64,000 bases of DNA from Phlebopus portentosus (taxonomy: Eukaryota; Basidiomycota; Agaricomycetes; Boletales; Boletinellaceae). Position 1 is the stretch's first letter. Every line of letters starts with the position of its first letter. The stretch lies in contig JAYXKI010000015.1 in assembly GCA_037892935.1 (NCBI GenBank), positions 1,116,001 through 1,180,000 of the forward strand, in the 5' to 3' direction. The notes beneath the pieces were generated by a model that was not told where the DNA came from, did no database searches, and saw only the letters and a list, made by a program, of their open reading frames with translations. The translations under genes were made by a program, and so were the position numbers. Positions 50,684-61,068 of this stretch are shown in pieces.

Positions 50684-50784
50684 CGCGGTTCGCGTGTAAG
50701 ACGCGCATCACGCGTCTGACCGACGCGACAAACGCGGATTTTTTTTTTCTGGACTTTCTTCACAAATCTTATCCTCGACCCATC
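50684..50784. promoter_or_regulatory. divergent promoter region, RFT1 and RRP41
   Basis: Just 101 bases lie between the two start codons, so the 5' leaders and promoters must be very short or overlap. A run of nine T at about 50739-50747 is the most obvious feature. Confidence 0.45.
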
Positions 50785-51703
50785 ATGGTGAATTCGTTTT
50801 TATTCTTGTTGTGCGTGTATTTAACTTACAAAGTCGTTAGACGTCCCGTGTTGAGATTCTCAACGATGGAGGCTATCGATCTGATGGAAGAAGACAACAC
50901 GAATTACGTGACTTCAACATCGACCTTTCTGTTCGAGGCCAAGCAGATGGGTGCGCCATGGTCTCGCATGGTCTGACTCAAGTTCTCGTATCTGTACTTG
51001 GCCCGAGGGAAGCAAAAAATAGGTCTCAGACGATACATAATCGCGCTATCATCAATGTTGAACTCAGCATCGCCCCGTTCAGCAGTAGCGAACGAAGAAA
51101 AAGATCTAGAAATGATAGGTGAGCTGCCATTTAAGCTTGTTGTTCAGTATCCGCTCGTCTGACTGTTCGCATCGTGTTATGTCCAGGCGCATCTTGGAAT
51201 TCGCCGCCGCCGTCAAATCAACGTTCGAACCAGTCATCCAGGTTCATCTGTATCCACGATCACATATAGATATATTTATTCAAGTATTACAACAAGACGG
51301 AGGGCTTTTGAGCGCATCTATCAATGCGACAACGCTCGCACTCATCACGGCTGGGATATCCTTATTCGACTACGTTTCTGCAGTTTCTGCTGGAGTTCAC
51401 TCAACGCACCCGCTTCTCGATCTGACGGCGCTCGAGGAGAATGATGTGCCGTATTTGACAACAGCCGTCATGCCTCGCACTGGCAAGGTCACCCTTGTGA
51501 CTCTCGAAACTCGCCTCCATGCAGACCGCTTCGAGGAGATTTTCAGACTCGCGTGCGATGCAGGCAAAGTCATCCACAAAGAGATGCGTCAAGCAGTTAT
51601 GGCGAGAACCGGCCAGCTCGTGCGCGCACTAGATATCGGACTTCATGATCAGGGAGCTCTTCAAAGAGACACGGAGGACGATCAAGAAATGCGAATTGAC
51701 TAA
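50785..51703 (+). CDS. RRP41: exosome complex RNase PH-type subunit Rrp41/Ski6
   Basis: Exons 50785..50787, 50841..51118, 51187..51703; 265 residues. The first coding exon is only the ATG, followed at once by a 53-nt intron. The next reads TSRVEILNDGGYRSDGRR, the classic Rrp41 start. Further motifs are GPREAKNRSQTIHNRAIIN, VELSIAPFS, IQVLQQDGGLLSASINATT (RNase PH core) and DLTALEEN. Rrp41 is one of the six RNase PH-like subunits that form the exosome ring in 3'-5' RNA processing and decay. In fungi the ring is catalytically inactive. Alternative starts within exon 2 would lose the conserved N-terminus. Confidence 0.95.
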
Positions 51704-51791
51704 TTCACCTATTCCTGATCCTCCTACCACGGACATCTGCTGACTGTTATTTGTTACTCATTCGTCCAACGCGTTAGGACGCCCGAGCCAT

Positions 51792-52630
51792 TCATTTCTT
51801 GCGAAGTCCAAAATAAAAGTGGATCTTGTTTCCAAGCGACATCACCGAAATCACCATGTCGAGAGCTTCGATCGTCGTTGTTCGATGGGCGAAAAGAACA
51901 TGTTCACGCCAAATTTCATGTGCCTTATCTGGAATTCCCCGCAATCCCTAGTTCTCACCACGTACAGTTCAAAATCCTCGGTTCCTTTCGTAGAACGACG
52001 ATCGTCTTGCCTCCGCGATTTGTCAAACAAACGCACGGTATTTCAATCAGCGGCAGTGCGACACCGTCTGCACGGACCGTATCTTTTCCACGTTTCGGTG
52101 CCCTTCTCGCTGTGTCGCATGTCCGTCGTTGTTCGGATGACCAAATAAAAGTACACGGATGTATTGTCCGGAGAATCCATCTCACTCTGATGCAAGTCAG
52201 CACTGTGCAATGCAAGATCGCTTCCGGCTCGCTCGAGCACTTGGAATACTCGTTGCCTCAAAGCTCCGGTCTCGGTGTTAATGACTTCCCGATCCAGGAG
52301 CTTCGTTTTTTTCTCAAAGCGCCTGCTCCGTATCCCAAATATATCACATGCCAACGCCTAGCTCGTCTGTATGTAAGGAAGAGGCGGTCGCTTTTTACGC
52401 CTCTTGCATCTTGTGCCTCCAAAGTCCGTCCGACGCGGTGGGACTGGCTAAAATTACCTCAAAGAAGGAGAAGAGTCGCTAGTAATGCGACGATTATCTC
52501 TATGTTTGGCCCAAATTCCCTTCCATTATGGCTTTCTCGCCGAGATGCCATCATCACCCTCGCCTCGTGTCTGCTGGAGTGCTGGCGTGGAAAGCTGAAG
52601 AGAGGTGGAGACGGGATAAATATGTAAAAT
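51792..52630 (-). CDS. unresolved spliced gene, product unknown
   Basis: Minus-strand frames here look like genuine exons broken by short introns, but a full model could not be built. The best supported are 52109..51966 (open, containing GVALPLIEIPCVCLTNRGG and TIVVLRKEPRIL) and 51928..51792 (EIWREHVLFAH, ending FYFGLRKK and a stop). They join in phase through a GTACGT donor. An upstream frame (about 52354-52160, with REVINTETGALRQRVFQVL) is open but not connected with confidence, and no start codon is assigned. The 249-residue plus-strand frame over this region looks like an antisense shadow. No family was recognised. The stop lies 88 bases from the RRP41 stop. Confidence 0.35.
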
Positions 52631-52639
52631 CATATTGAT

Positions 52640-53388
52640 ATACGATAGAGTCTCAGCGTCGTAGATACTTCATGTTGAGAAGACATCTATCTACTCGCGG
52701 ATGGGGATCGAGGTACCATCAGACAGGCTCCGTGTATTTTATATGTATTACTGTCGATCGATTAGCGTACATGTGAAGCGTGTCGGTCTCATGAGAGAAG
52801 CGCCCTGGGCGCACCTCGTTAGCGTGGCAACGCCTTCTGGACCATACCTCTTTCAGCATCCTGGGTGGAATATTTAGAACTTATGTTCTGATCGCAATTA
52901 GCGGTGACCGACTCTAAAGATTAACATATTCGCGGGGAAGCGGGCGGTTGTTTAGACTGTATTCGACTTTATTTTAGCGTGTTTCGTTGTTAGATCATGT
53001 CAGAACAATAGGACCAGGTATACTACCAGAAAAACAAGAACTGTTGGCTACAGGAGTGGTGATCAACACATATTGGTATCAAAGGAGCGATCGATTCTGA
53101 CGACTAAATGCGGCGTGAGACAGAGATTAGACAAGTGAACAACGAAAAAAAGGGGGTTAGAGCTGTATATCACAAGACAGAAGGCGAGAAAAAAAGCCGA
53201 GACCGTTGCTCTGAACGACGGAACCACGAGGACAACAAAGAGAGCAAAACAAGAGACCAACAAGTAACTGAGGGTATACGGATACGCGCGCACGATAAGG
53301 AATTGATGATGTAAGTGTGTGCACAATGAGGAAATAGAGCCGACTTCGTCGGACCTTGAACCGCTCCTCGAGCTGAAATTTTCCCCCT
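52640..53388. other. region between the unresolved gene and the homeodomain gene end
   Basis: No supported gene. The left part may be the upstream region of the unresolved minus-strand gene. The right part should be the homeodomain gene 3' UTR. Confidence 0.4.
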
Positions 53389-55398
53389 TCACATTGGTGG
53401 CGGCGGTGAGAGGATGTCTGAGGAAGAGGACGCAGTCCCAAAACGACCCGCAAGCGAGCTTTGATCATGACTCGGGCTACTACAAGAACCCTGACCTTGG
53501 GACTCGCCTGGACCCATGTAGGATAAGCCTTGTAAGCCCATCGATGGATCTGTGCCATAAGGTTGAGAAATTAGAGGAGGGGACGGTGTCAATCCATGTG
53601 GAGATTGAATGGTAGAACTCTGCCGGAGTCCAGCTTGCAGAGGGGACGTATTCCGCTCGCCGGTCGGGAAAAATTGCGTCGTCGTAGGGCCGGAAGAAAA
53701 GGGCCGCTGAGATGCACCATGAGAGATGGGAATGCTGCTGTAATCAGGTATACTCTGCTCATGGATAGTCTGTTGGAACGACGTATGCATTGAGCCCGGC
53801 ATGTAGTCAGAAATTACTCGCTGTCCGTACGGGTATGAAGACAGCTGAGATGGCCGGTTGAACGAAGTCGATGTATACCCTGCTGAGTACGGATGAGACG
53901 TAACAGACTCGGCCACCGGGCTTACCGACGGAGTAGTCTCTATGTATGAAGAGGGAGCCATTCGCGTGAGAGCAGGCGGCCCGGAGTTCGACCGCTTCCG
54001 TGAATGGCCCATGAAAGACGGCCTTTGAGAGAAAGTGTTGCTCTGCAGGCTTGCGAAAGGAGGCTGGGGAATCTGCATCGTTGTGGGCGATGCAGATGTT
54101 GATGCGCTGAGCATGTCGCTTGAACTGTAGGCCGATGGGCTCAAAAGAGATATGCTAGACCGTTGACGATATTCCCGAAGGTCACTCAAGACATGAGCAA
54201 GCTGTACCGCAGAACCGACGAGGTCGTGACGCAGGATTTGCGAAGCTTGCGTCCCTTCCGTCCAGTCGGAGCATTTTTTCCACATCTTCACAAGTCCGCC
54301 ACCAAGTCCACCAGCTGAGCGGGGTGACGCGATGTGTTCGAGGTAAAAGTTTGGAGGCTGAGAAAGGTGGAAAGACGCAAGTCCCTCTCCAGGGGACGCA
54401 TTGCGAAATTCCGTATGCGTGATAATTTCAAAAGGTATCTCCATTTTAAATCCGTATCCCGCGGAGTGGATGAACCAGGTCAAGCAGCGTTTGGCCTCGC
54501 AAACGTAAGCGACAAGATCATGTTTTCCGGTAGCAATACGTCTCCACGAACCAATGGATAGATCGGTACAAGGGATTATAGAGATCGCTAAGGAAATTAA
54601 AGAATCAGGAAAATGCGTTCATATACCTATCTTCAGACTTACGATGATCTTCGTGTATAAGACCGTGTAGGTCGGCCTCGAATCCGGCACTAAGCTGCGG
54701 CGGGGTGTCGGGCGGAGTGTCGGACCATTCATTCCCAAGGTGTCTAGACTTTTTGCCGTCTAAAAGCTTCGCCTTTGCGCGTCTAAGTTCGGAAAGGCGA
54801 AAAAAAAAACGTAATCAATATCCATGACAACGACGCTCGAGACTACGGGTGCACTCGCCTATTCTGGAACCAAATCTGCGTTTGCCGCTCTTGCATGCCC
54901 AAGAGCTCTGAGATCTCCTTACGGCGCGCGGCTGTCGGACTCCTGTCTGCTGCGAAAAAGCGTTCGAGATGTGTAAGCTGCTCGGGAGTAACGCGCGATC
55001 TCTTGCGCTTCTCTCGGGGCTGCCCGGTCCTACTCTTCGAAGAGGAAGAGGTCGCCGTAGCAGATCGAGGTTCAGTCGCAGCCTCCTTTTTCTCATCATC
55101 CTTAGTCGGAAAGTCCGGCTGAGGATCTGTCAAGGCCGAAAGTGGCACATCCCCAGGCGTCGTAGGGGACATAGAAGCACTAGGCGAAGATGATGAGTCT
55201 TCGGTCACCAGGGCTATATCTTCACCAATGCCGTATTTAGACGAGGAGTCAAGGCTAAGGTGGGGAAGCTTGGCGCGATTACGAAATCCAGGAGGGCTGT
55301 CGATGGAAAACAGCGAGTCCTTGGCTGTAGAAGGCAAGTGGATAATAAAGTTAAGGATGAAACGTAGCAGAATACCAAAACGGAGACGCACCCTCCAT
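53389..55398 (-). CDS. homeodomain transcription factor
   Basis: Exons on the minus strand: 55398..55392 (7 nt: ATGGAGG), 55324..54859, 54782..54643, 54587..53389; 603 residues. The homeodomain lies at about residues 107-166: REKRKRSRVTPEQLTHLERF, then RRKEISELLGMQERQTQIWF and QNRRAKAK, with the invariant W, F, N and R of helix 3. It is a typical 60-residue domain without the TALE insertion. It therefore resembles the hom-type developmental regulators of mushrooms, or Pho2, more than mating-type HD1. The intron inside QNRR needs a GC donor (AG|GCGAGT) to give the invariant sequence. The C-terminal ~400 residues have a folded-looking part (SWRRIATGKHDLVAYVC), then a long Ser/Pro/Gln-rich tail. 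A nuclear DNA-binding role is expected, but the targets are unknown. Confidence 0.92.
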
Positions 55399-58307
55399 AC
55401 CTAGGAGGTTCCAAGAAGCGTAATTAGTCAGAAGAGCAGCCGCCAGATTGAATACGCGGAACTGCGAACGGGGCCAGGATTAGGCGCGTTCACGCGGATA
55501 AGACGAGTACGGCTTTATAGGATGTCTATCTTGCCAGGATAGAGGTCACGATCTGTGATGAATCGGCGCAGCCGGGATATGACAACGCGAATGTTCAAAT
55601 TCGGAATTGCAACCGCGACGCGTATGTGACAAACGAAAACAATGACGGAGTAGGTATTAGGTGTTGGCGTCAAGCGTGTCACAAACGAGACAAGAATGAG
55701 AGAAGAAAAAGAGAGCGCAGATCAAAGAGCGATAGAATTGAACAATGAAAGCAAATGGGAGCGAGCGTGATAAACGAGTGTGTGTACGCCGAGAACACGA
55801 GATAGATAATAGCGGGAATAATCGGGGGGGGAGTGGAGGAGCAAGAGGCAGGAGAGACGAGAGATGAGGGAGAGGGAAGAAAAAGATCAACGGCGGTAAG
55901 GAGTGGTTTAAGCTTTGTAGGCTTACCCGTTGCTCCGTTACCGGAGACAGAGGTAGAGCCGATCAGACCGCCTTCGCGTACGGTTAAGGTCGCGGGCTAG
56001 TGGCAAGGTAACGGGGAAAACGGAAAAAGCTTCTGGTTGCCTACTGGAAGAGGGTTCTAGGAGGGCCTCTGCCGGGAGCGGAGGGACATACTGTATGTAC
56101 TATATGTATCGGTGCAGACTGCTGACGCTGGTGATGACTTAAGTTGTAAGGCAGGCAGGAGGCTTGAAACCTTCTGCAGCCGTATGCCGGGGATGACGAT
56201 ATGGTGGCTCGTAAGTCCAGATGAGCCATGATCATGATCATGGACCGAGTCGGAACAAGGGTGCGGGTGCGGGTACGGGTACGGGTACTGTGAGGTCTTG
56301 ATCTGATTCTGGATATGTGGCCGAAAAATAAAAAAATAAGTGTACGTGCCAGGGGGACGCAGCGCAAGCAGGGCAGGGCCTTTGAGATCTGATCTTTTCG
56401 GTTGAGGAACACCCAGAACGGGAAGAGCTGCGTAATCGTAATCGTGTCTGGTCAGGAGCCCCTTTTCTTCGTCAGGCACCGGCAACAGAGACGGGTGCGA
56501 AACGAAGAGACGAGACGGTCGTCGCGTTGTTAGGACACGCGGACGTCACAGACAGAACGGGCAATGCTCGATGAACGTTCATGCTCACAGGCTCCCGCCC
56601 ATCGCAATGAAGATGGCGTGGTCAAGCCAATAAACAAGATTTCTGCGTGTCTCTGTGGAAACATAGGAAACGGTCAAGATGAGATAGATGGTCAATCCTG
56701 CTGTATCATCAACATGACAAGAAAGAAGAGAACTGAGTTAGTAACGCTCATTGTGACAGGACCTGGGTTTCCCCGCCAAGACCAGGGTCTGAGAGCCCCC
56801 TGAAAATCGAGCTTGGGAGACTGAAACACAGAAGAAAAAAAACACGCGAACCGGGGCCCGTCCTCGTCCTGTTCCAACGGGAGAAGACTCCCTCTTGGTA
56901 CTCAACGGCCGTCCTGTTTGTTTTGTTCGGGTGCGCGCTGTTGTATCATCAGATCGAGGAACAAGTAAGGAAGGTGAACTACAGAACACGCGAGAACGGT
57001 CTCCATGGACCATAGTCCTACGACGGTCCTTGGTTACTCCCGTCGTTATACCCGTCCGTTTACATAACCGTTCCTTAAAAAAATGCATGATCATGACCCA
57101 TTTTGGTTCGGTGAAGGCTCGTCAGTATTACGCGTACGGATCGACTGACCTATCGATGCGCTTCTTCAGGATGGAACTACATACTGTGAGAAACCGGCCG
57201 GATTTTTTTCTTCAGACATTTGCTTCGGTTTGACCGATCGGTGCGTTGTAACGCTGGCCGAGCCCGGCTAGACTGGCGGGACGAGATGAGACTTTTCTCC
57301 ATTCAGAATCAGATTCATTGTCTATCTCCGTGATCTAATCAAGATCATTCTTCTTCCTCCACCCTTTCTTAGGTAAAGACCGACGACATGCAGCAACATA
57401 TGAATACGGATGTTGCTCTGCACGGCGAGTCACTGCAGAATACATGCATATTGCCCTCCAGTTGCGATCTCGGCTCACTGGAAGCATTTTACGGGATGCA
57501 ATTTATGAGGACAGGACAAAAATCGAAGGACCAGACAAACAAAGTTACAAAGCAAAACAAAAACAATGAACAAATGACGTCAAATCACTTCAAAAAGCTA
57601 CTACAGATCAGTAACGGTGGCTTTGGGAAAAGCAGACCTTTACGGTTGCCAATTCGAAAACTGGATATACGATGATTGCAAGTGGTTCCCTAAGGGAGTT
57701 AGAAGTGTAACAAAGGCGTTATTCTGGCAATTGAAATTGATTCATCCGGGGACCTACCTGTGGCAACTTACGTCTGGAGAGATTTTGTTCTTGACTTTTG
57801 AGCGCGCACTCGAATGTCACAAACCACGTGCACATAATGCTGACGCACTAGACCGATCATCACCGACCAGCGTAGAATGAACGGTGCAAAACAGTCGCGC
57901 TCATATCAGATCGCGGGTTCTCAACCTTCTGCCCTGCGAAGCTGCTTTTAGGTTACAATACATGGTTTATACTTGCCTCTCTTTCCCGGAATCCAACGTG
58001 TATTACCTTGATTGTTGATACTTACGCAACATAAAAAGACCGAAGGCAACAACAATAGAATGGGACATGGAATGGGAAAGGACAAGAGAAAAGGAGATTT
58101 ACACTTACATGCCTCGACATGGAGTTTGGAACAACAAATAAAATGTGCCTACCAAGTCCGATTGAGACATGATGATGATGCATGGTTGCATGTGCAAGGG
58201 GAGCAGTAGAGAGTCTGCCTAGATCAGCAAACAAACGGACGGATAGAACGAGAAGAGTGGAAAAAAAATCGTGAATCTTTCGCTTCCTCTCGATCCAACG
58301 AGAGCAC
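55399..58307. other. long (2.9 kb) region upstream of the homeodomain gene
   Basis: No gene could be supported. It has purine-rich stretches (55650-55900) and a GGGTAC-type repeat (56259-56288). A minus-strand frame of 142 codons starting at 56485 (MPVPDEEKGLLTRHDYDY) on the same strand as the homeodomain gene could be an upstream open frame in a long leader. A plus-strand frame at 57617-57880 lacks an ATG. Long leaders and large promoters are common for developmental regulators. The right end holds the U1-70K 3' UTR. Confidence 0.4.
56259..56288. repeat. GGGTRC hexanucleotide repeat
   Basis: Five tandem units of the form GGGTGC/GGGTAC upstream of the homeodomain gene, a short microsatellite. 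Confidence 0.8.
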
Positions 58308-59884
58308 TCAATAGCGAGGGCGTTTGGCATCTCGGTCATCATACCCACCGCCGTCCCTCTTGTACCCACCGGACGGTGGTCCATATCCACCACCTCCACC
58401 CGGAGGACCATACCCATTTGCATGACCACCTGAGAACCCGCCTTGATATCCGATACCAGCGCCACGGCCACTGGATTTCGATGAAGATAAGATCAGTAAG
58501 AGCGACAGATCGCGAGAAAAAAACAGATAAGAAGTTTTTCACGATGCAATGCATTGAGTGATGTTTATGCGAATCCCCGCATAAAATCAGAGAGGAGGCG
58601 AACAAACAAACAAAGGAACTTACCGATAGCCACCGTCACCCCCATAACCACCTGGAGGACCTCCGCCTCTGCTTTCATACCCATCATCCCGAGGCCCGAA
58701 GTCTCGAGGAGGTCCCCCACCACGGAAGCCACCTCCTCCACCTCTTCCACCGTAACCTCGATCGGAGCCTCTATCGGCAAATCCTCCGCCACGGCCACCA
58801 CCATAACCTCGATCGGAGCCCCTATCGGCAAATCCCCCGCCACGGCCACCACCATAACCTCGATCGGAACCCCTATCGGCAAATCCTCCGCCACGGCCAC
58901 CACCATAACCACCACGCCCCCTCGGGATCCTCCGCCCCCTCCACCTCCTCCACCTCCTCCACCTCTAAATCCACCGGTGGCACGAGGCGCAGGAACGGCG
59001 GCAACAGGAAGGCGAGGTTCAGGCTTGGGTCGTCCACCGAGCCCTCCACCAAGGCGACGCGGCTTCCAACCCCGCACCGTTCGACCACGTTCTACGTCAA
59101 CAAGAATGCGCTTGTCAAGAATATACGACCCATTTGACTCTTTATAAGCAGCTGTTATAAAATCAGTTTAGTAACCGTTTCTTCCTGAAGTAGAGACAAC
59201 TTCAGGTGGTGATTAGTGATCTAACGTATACCTTTCATATCACGTTCTCGCTCATAGACGATGAAAGCATATCCTCGATTTTTACCCCTTTTGTCGCGAA
59301 CTATCCATATTCTCTCGATAACGCCATAAGCGTCAAATACCCTGCGTAAGTCAGCCTCTTTTGCCTGCTTACTCTGCGATCGGGCACACATTAGCAGAGC
59401 GAGACACGAAACACAGTGAAGATACCTACGAGACGAGCAACGAATAGAGTCTTGTATGGATCACCGACTGCTTGCGGATCCTCTGATGGCTTGTCTGAGT
59501 ATACGACAAAAACAAAGTCAGTTGAATTGGTTTTCATAACGAAACAAAATGAGAACCAAACGCACATAACTCCTTGGCTTCTTTGAATTTGTCCTCCTTA
59601 GCCTTTTTCCTTTCTTCCCTTGCAATTTGTCGCTGTGTCTCCTCCGTATGAGTGAAGACAGGCTCTTCGCCTTCCTCCATGCCCTCTGGCAGTTCCTGGT
59701 TGCCTGCATCGATCAGTTCTTGCGTGCTTTGTTCCTTCAGCTGAGCGAGCAAGCCTGCTACTCCATCTACGTTCTTTGAGCGGATACGGTCTGGATCTTT
59801 GCCTACCGGACGGATGTAAGGAAGAGGTGGACGAGGTGCGAAAAGTTTAAGGAGATTAGGGGGTAATAGATGTGTGCCAGGCAT
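58308..59884 (-). CDS. SNP1: U1 snRNP 70-kDa protein (U1-70K), with an apparent frame break
   Basis: Exons on the minus strand: 59884..59566, 59494..59430, 59373..59232, 59151..58624, 58470..58308. The N-terminus ([20 protein letters not shown]) is the conserved U1-70K segment that runs over the snRNP, followed by a charged helix. The RRM reads [32 protein letters not shown] and [18 protein letters not shown], which binds stem-loop 1 of U1 snRNA. A Gly/Arg-rich tail ends with [11 protein letters not shown]. The tail frame and the RRM frame differ by one base. They rejoin if one more base is assumed in the run of five C on the plus strand (58917-58921), and the exon length agrees with that. 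The tail includes three 51-bp repeats. It defines 5' splice sites in the spliceosome. Confidence 0.92.
58759..58911 (-). repeat. three tandem 51-bp coding repeats in U1-70K
   Basis: Units at 58759-58809, 58810-58860 and 58861-58911 differ by a few bases. On the minus strand each encodes 17 residues of the form [17 protein letters not shown], expanding the RGG tail. Diverged half-units precede them in the tail. Confidence 0.9.
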
Positions 59885-60315
59885 GATCGACTATCAGGCT
59901 TAAACAAAGATATCCGAAATTTCGTGAGATAGACGAGTATATGGCCTTGGAGATGTATGAAAAGTGGTTTCAAGGCAGCAAAGCGAGTTCGTCGTTGTCG
60001 ACGCGAGTCAAGCGCCGTGTGACTGAGCAGCACAGGAAAGAAATGATGCTTACGTAACTGCAACAACAGATCATCACTGTCGGTTTGTTTACTTACTTAT
60101 GTCTAGACTTGAGGTAACTTGATGGAAACGATAAAAGCAAAGAAAAAAACGTGTTGGTTTTGAAGGTGCGGACAGGACCTCTCGCATTGAGAATTACTTA
60201 GAAAGTTTATTATTGGCAATTTCACCCCATCCTTGCATTTATCGGCAACCTGCTATGCCTGTTGTCCTTCAGTCTCCTACCAAAGACCGAGCTTCGGCAC
60301 TTGTCGCTTCCGATT
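59885..60315. other. region between U1-70K start and COX12 end
   Basis: No gene is seen. Both neighbours are on the minus strand. It carries the U1-70K promoter and leader and the COX12 3' UTR. Confidence 0.45.
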
Positions 60316-60822
60316 TCAGGGCTCAAGGGACGCAGGGAAGTTGCCATTCTCGCGCTGCTCATCCCACTTCGAGATCTGAAGACAAATCATCAATCAAGAA
60401 TCCTTGGGTTATGTCGCAAGCATTTGGAAGCATACCCATTCATCTGATATACACAACCGCAGATGACATATACTTAGCGCATGGTAAGAAAATAGAGAAT
60501 TGACGCGACATACTGGGGCAAAGAGAGTTGTAGGCACGCTTGAACTGCTTGCACGGTGCGAAGTCTTCACCCTTGGCGGCAATGCATTTGAAGTAGTCGG
60601 TATAGTTCTGGAAACAGTGCCTGGTCTGGTTTGTATTAGGGAACCGAGCTGCGGGACACAAAGGCCATCAACAAGTGAACGACGCCGTTGCACCCTTGCC
60701 TACCGTCAAAGCCGGCGGTCTGAAGAACGTATTTGCTGAAGATCAGGTCAGTGGAAACTCATTGAGAATAGATTGGCAACAGCGTACCTCTTGAGAGGGC
60801 TTTCAGCAGTGGCTTCAGACAT
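60316..60822 (-). CDS. COX12: cytochrome c oxidase subunit VIb (Cox12)
   Basis: Exons on the minus strand: 60822..60788, 60735..60704, 60648..60514, 60443..60436 (8 nt), 60375..60316; 89 residues, normal for the family. The protein reads through LQTAGFDARFPNTNQTRHC, then FQNYTDYFKCIAAKGEDF, APCKQFKRAYNSLCP and NEWISKWDEQRENGNFP. The CX9C and CX10C cysteine pairs mark a substrate of the Mia40 import pathway in the intermembrane space. Cox12 sits on the outer face of complex IV. The 8-nt exon supplies most of NEW and is required. Joining exons 3 and 5 directly breaks the frame, whereas including it gives the conserved CPxEW motif. The start lies 247 bp from the divergent PRP18 start. Confidence 0.94.
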
Positions 60823-61068
60823 GGCGAACTCAACAAATGGTGGTGATGTCGAGAGCTTGAGGCTGGATGGATGGATGGCTAACGAATTCTCAACTCAACG
60901 ATTCTCTCCGAATCAAATGCGGCATTTTACGGATATCAATCACGTGGTCGTCGATCATGTCTGATCACGAGTGAAGTCACAGTCACAGATGATCCCTTCC
61001 ACATTGGCAGAAAGGCAATAACTTCAACGTCAGCCTTTGCTTTTAGAAATTCCTACTAGTCGCTCGCT

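Noticed and set aside
51878..52627. 249-codon plus-strand open frame
   Set aside because: It overlaps better-looking minus-strand exons, has biased and basic composition (many Arg/Ser) and no recognisable motif. It looks like an antisense shadow.
56057..56485. 142-codon minus-strand frame upstream of the homeodomain gene as an independent gene
   Set aside because: The first ~35 residues look plausible, but the rest is Tyr/Pro/His repeat-like over a microsatellite. It has no recognised motif and is mentioned only as a possible upstream open frame.
57617..57880. 87-codon plus-strand frame as a gene
   Set aside because: It starts with TTG rather than ATG, has no splice-supported extension and no recognised family.
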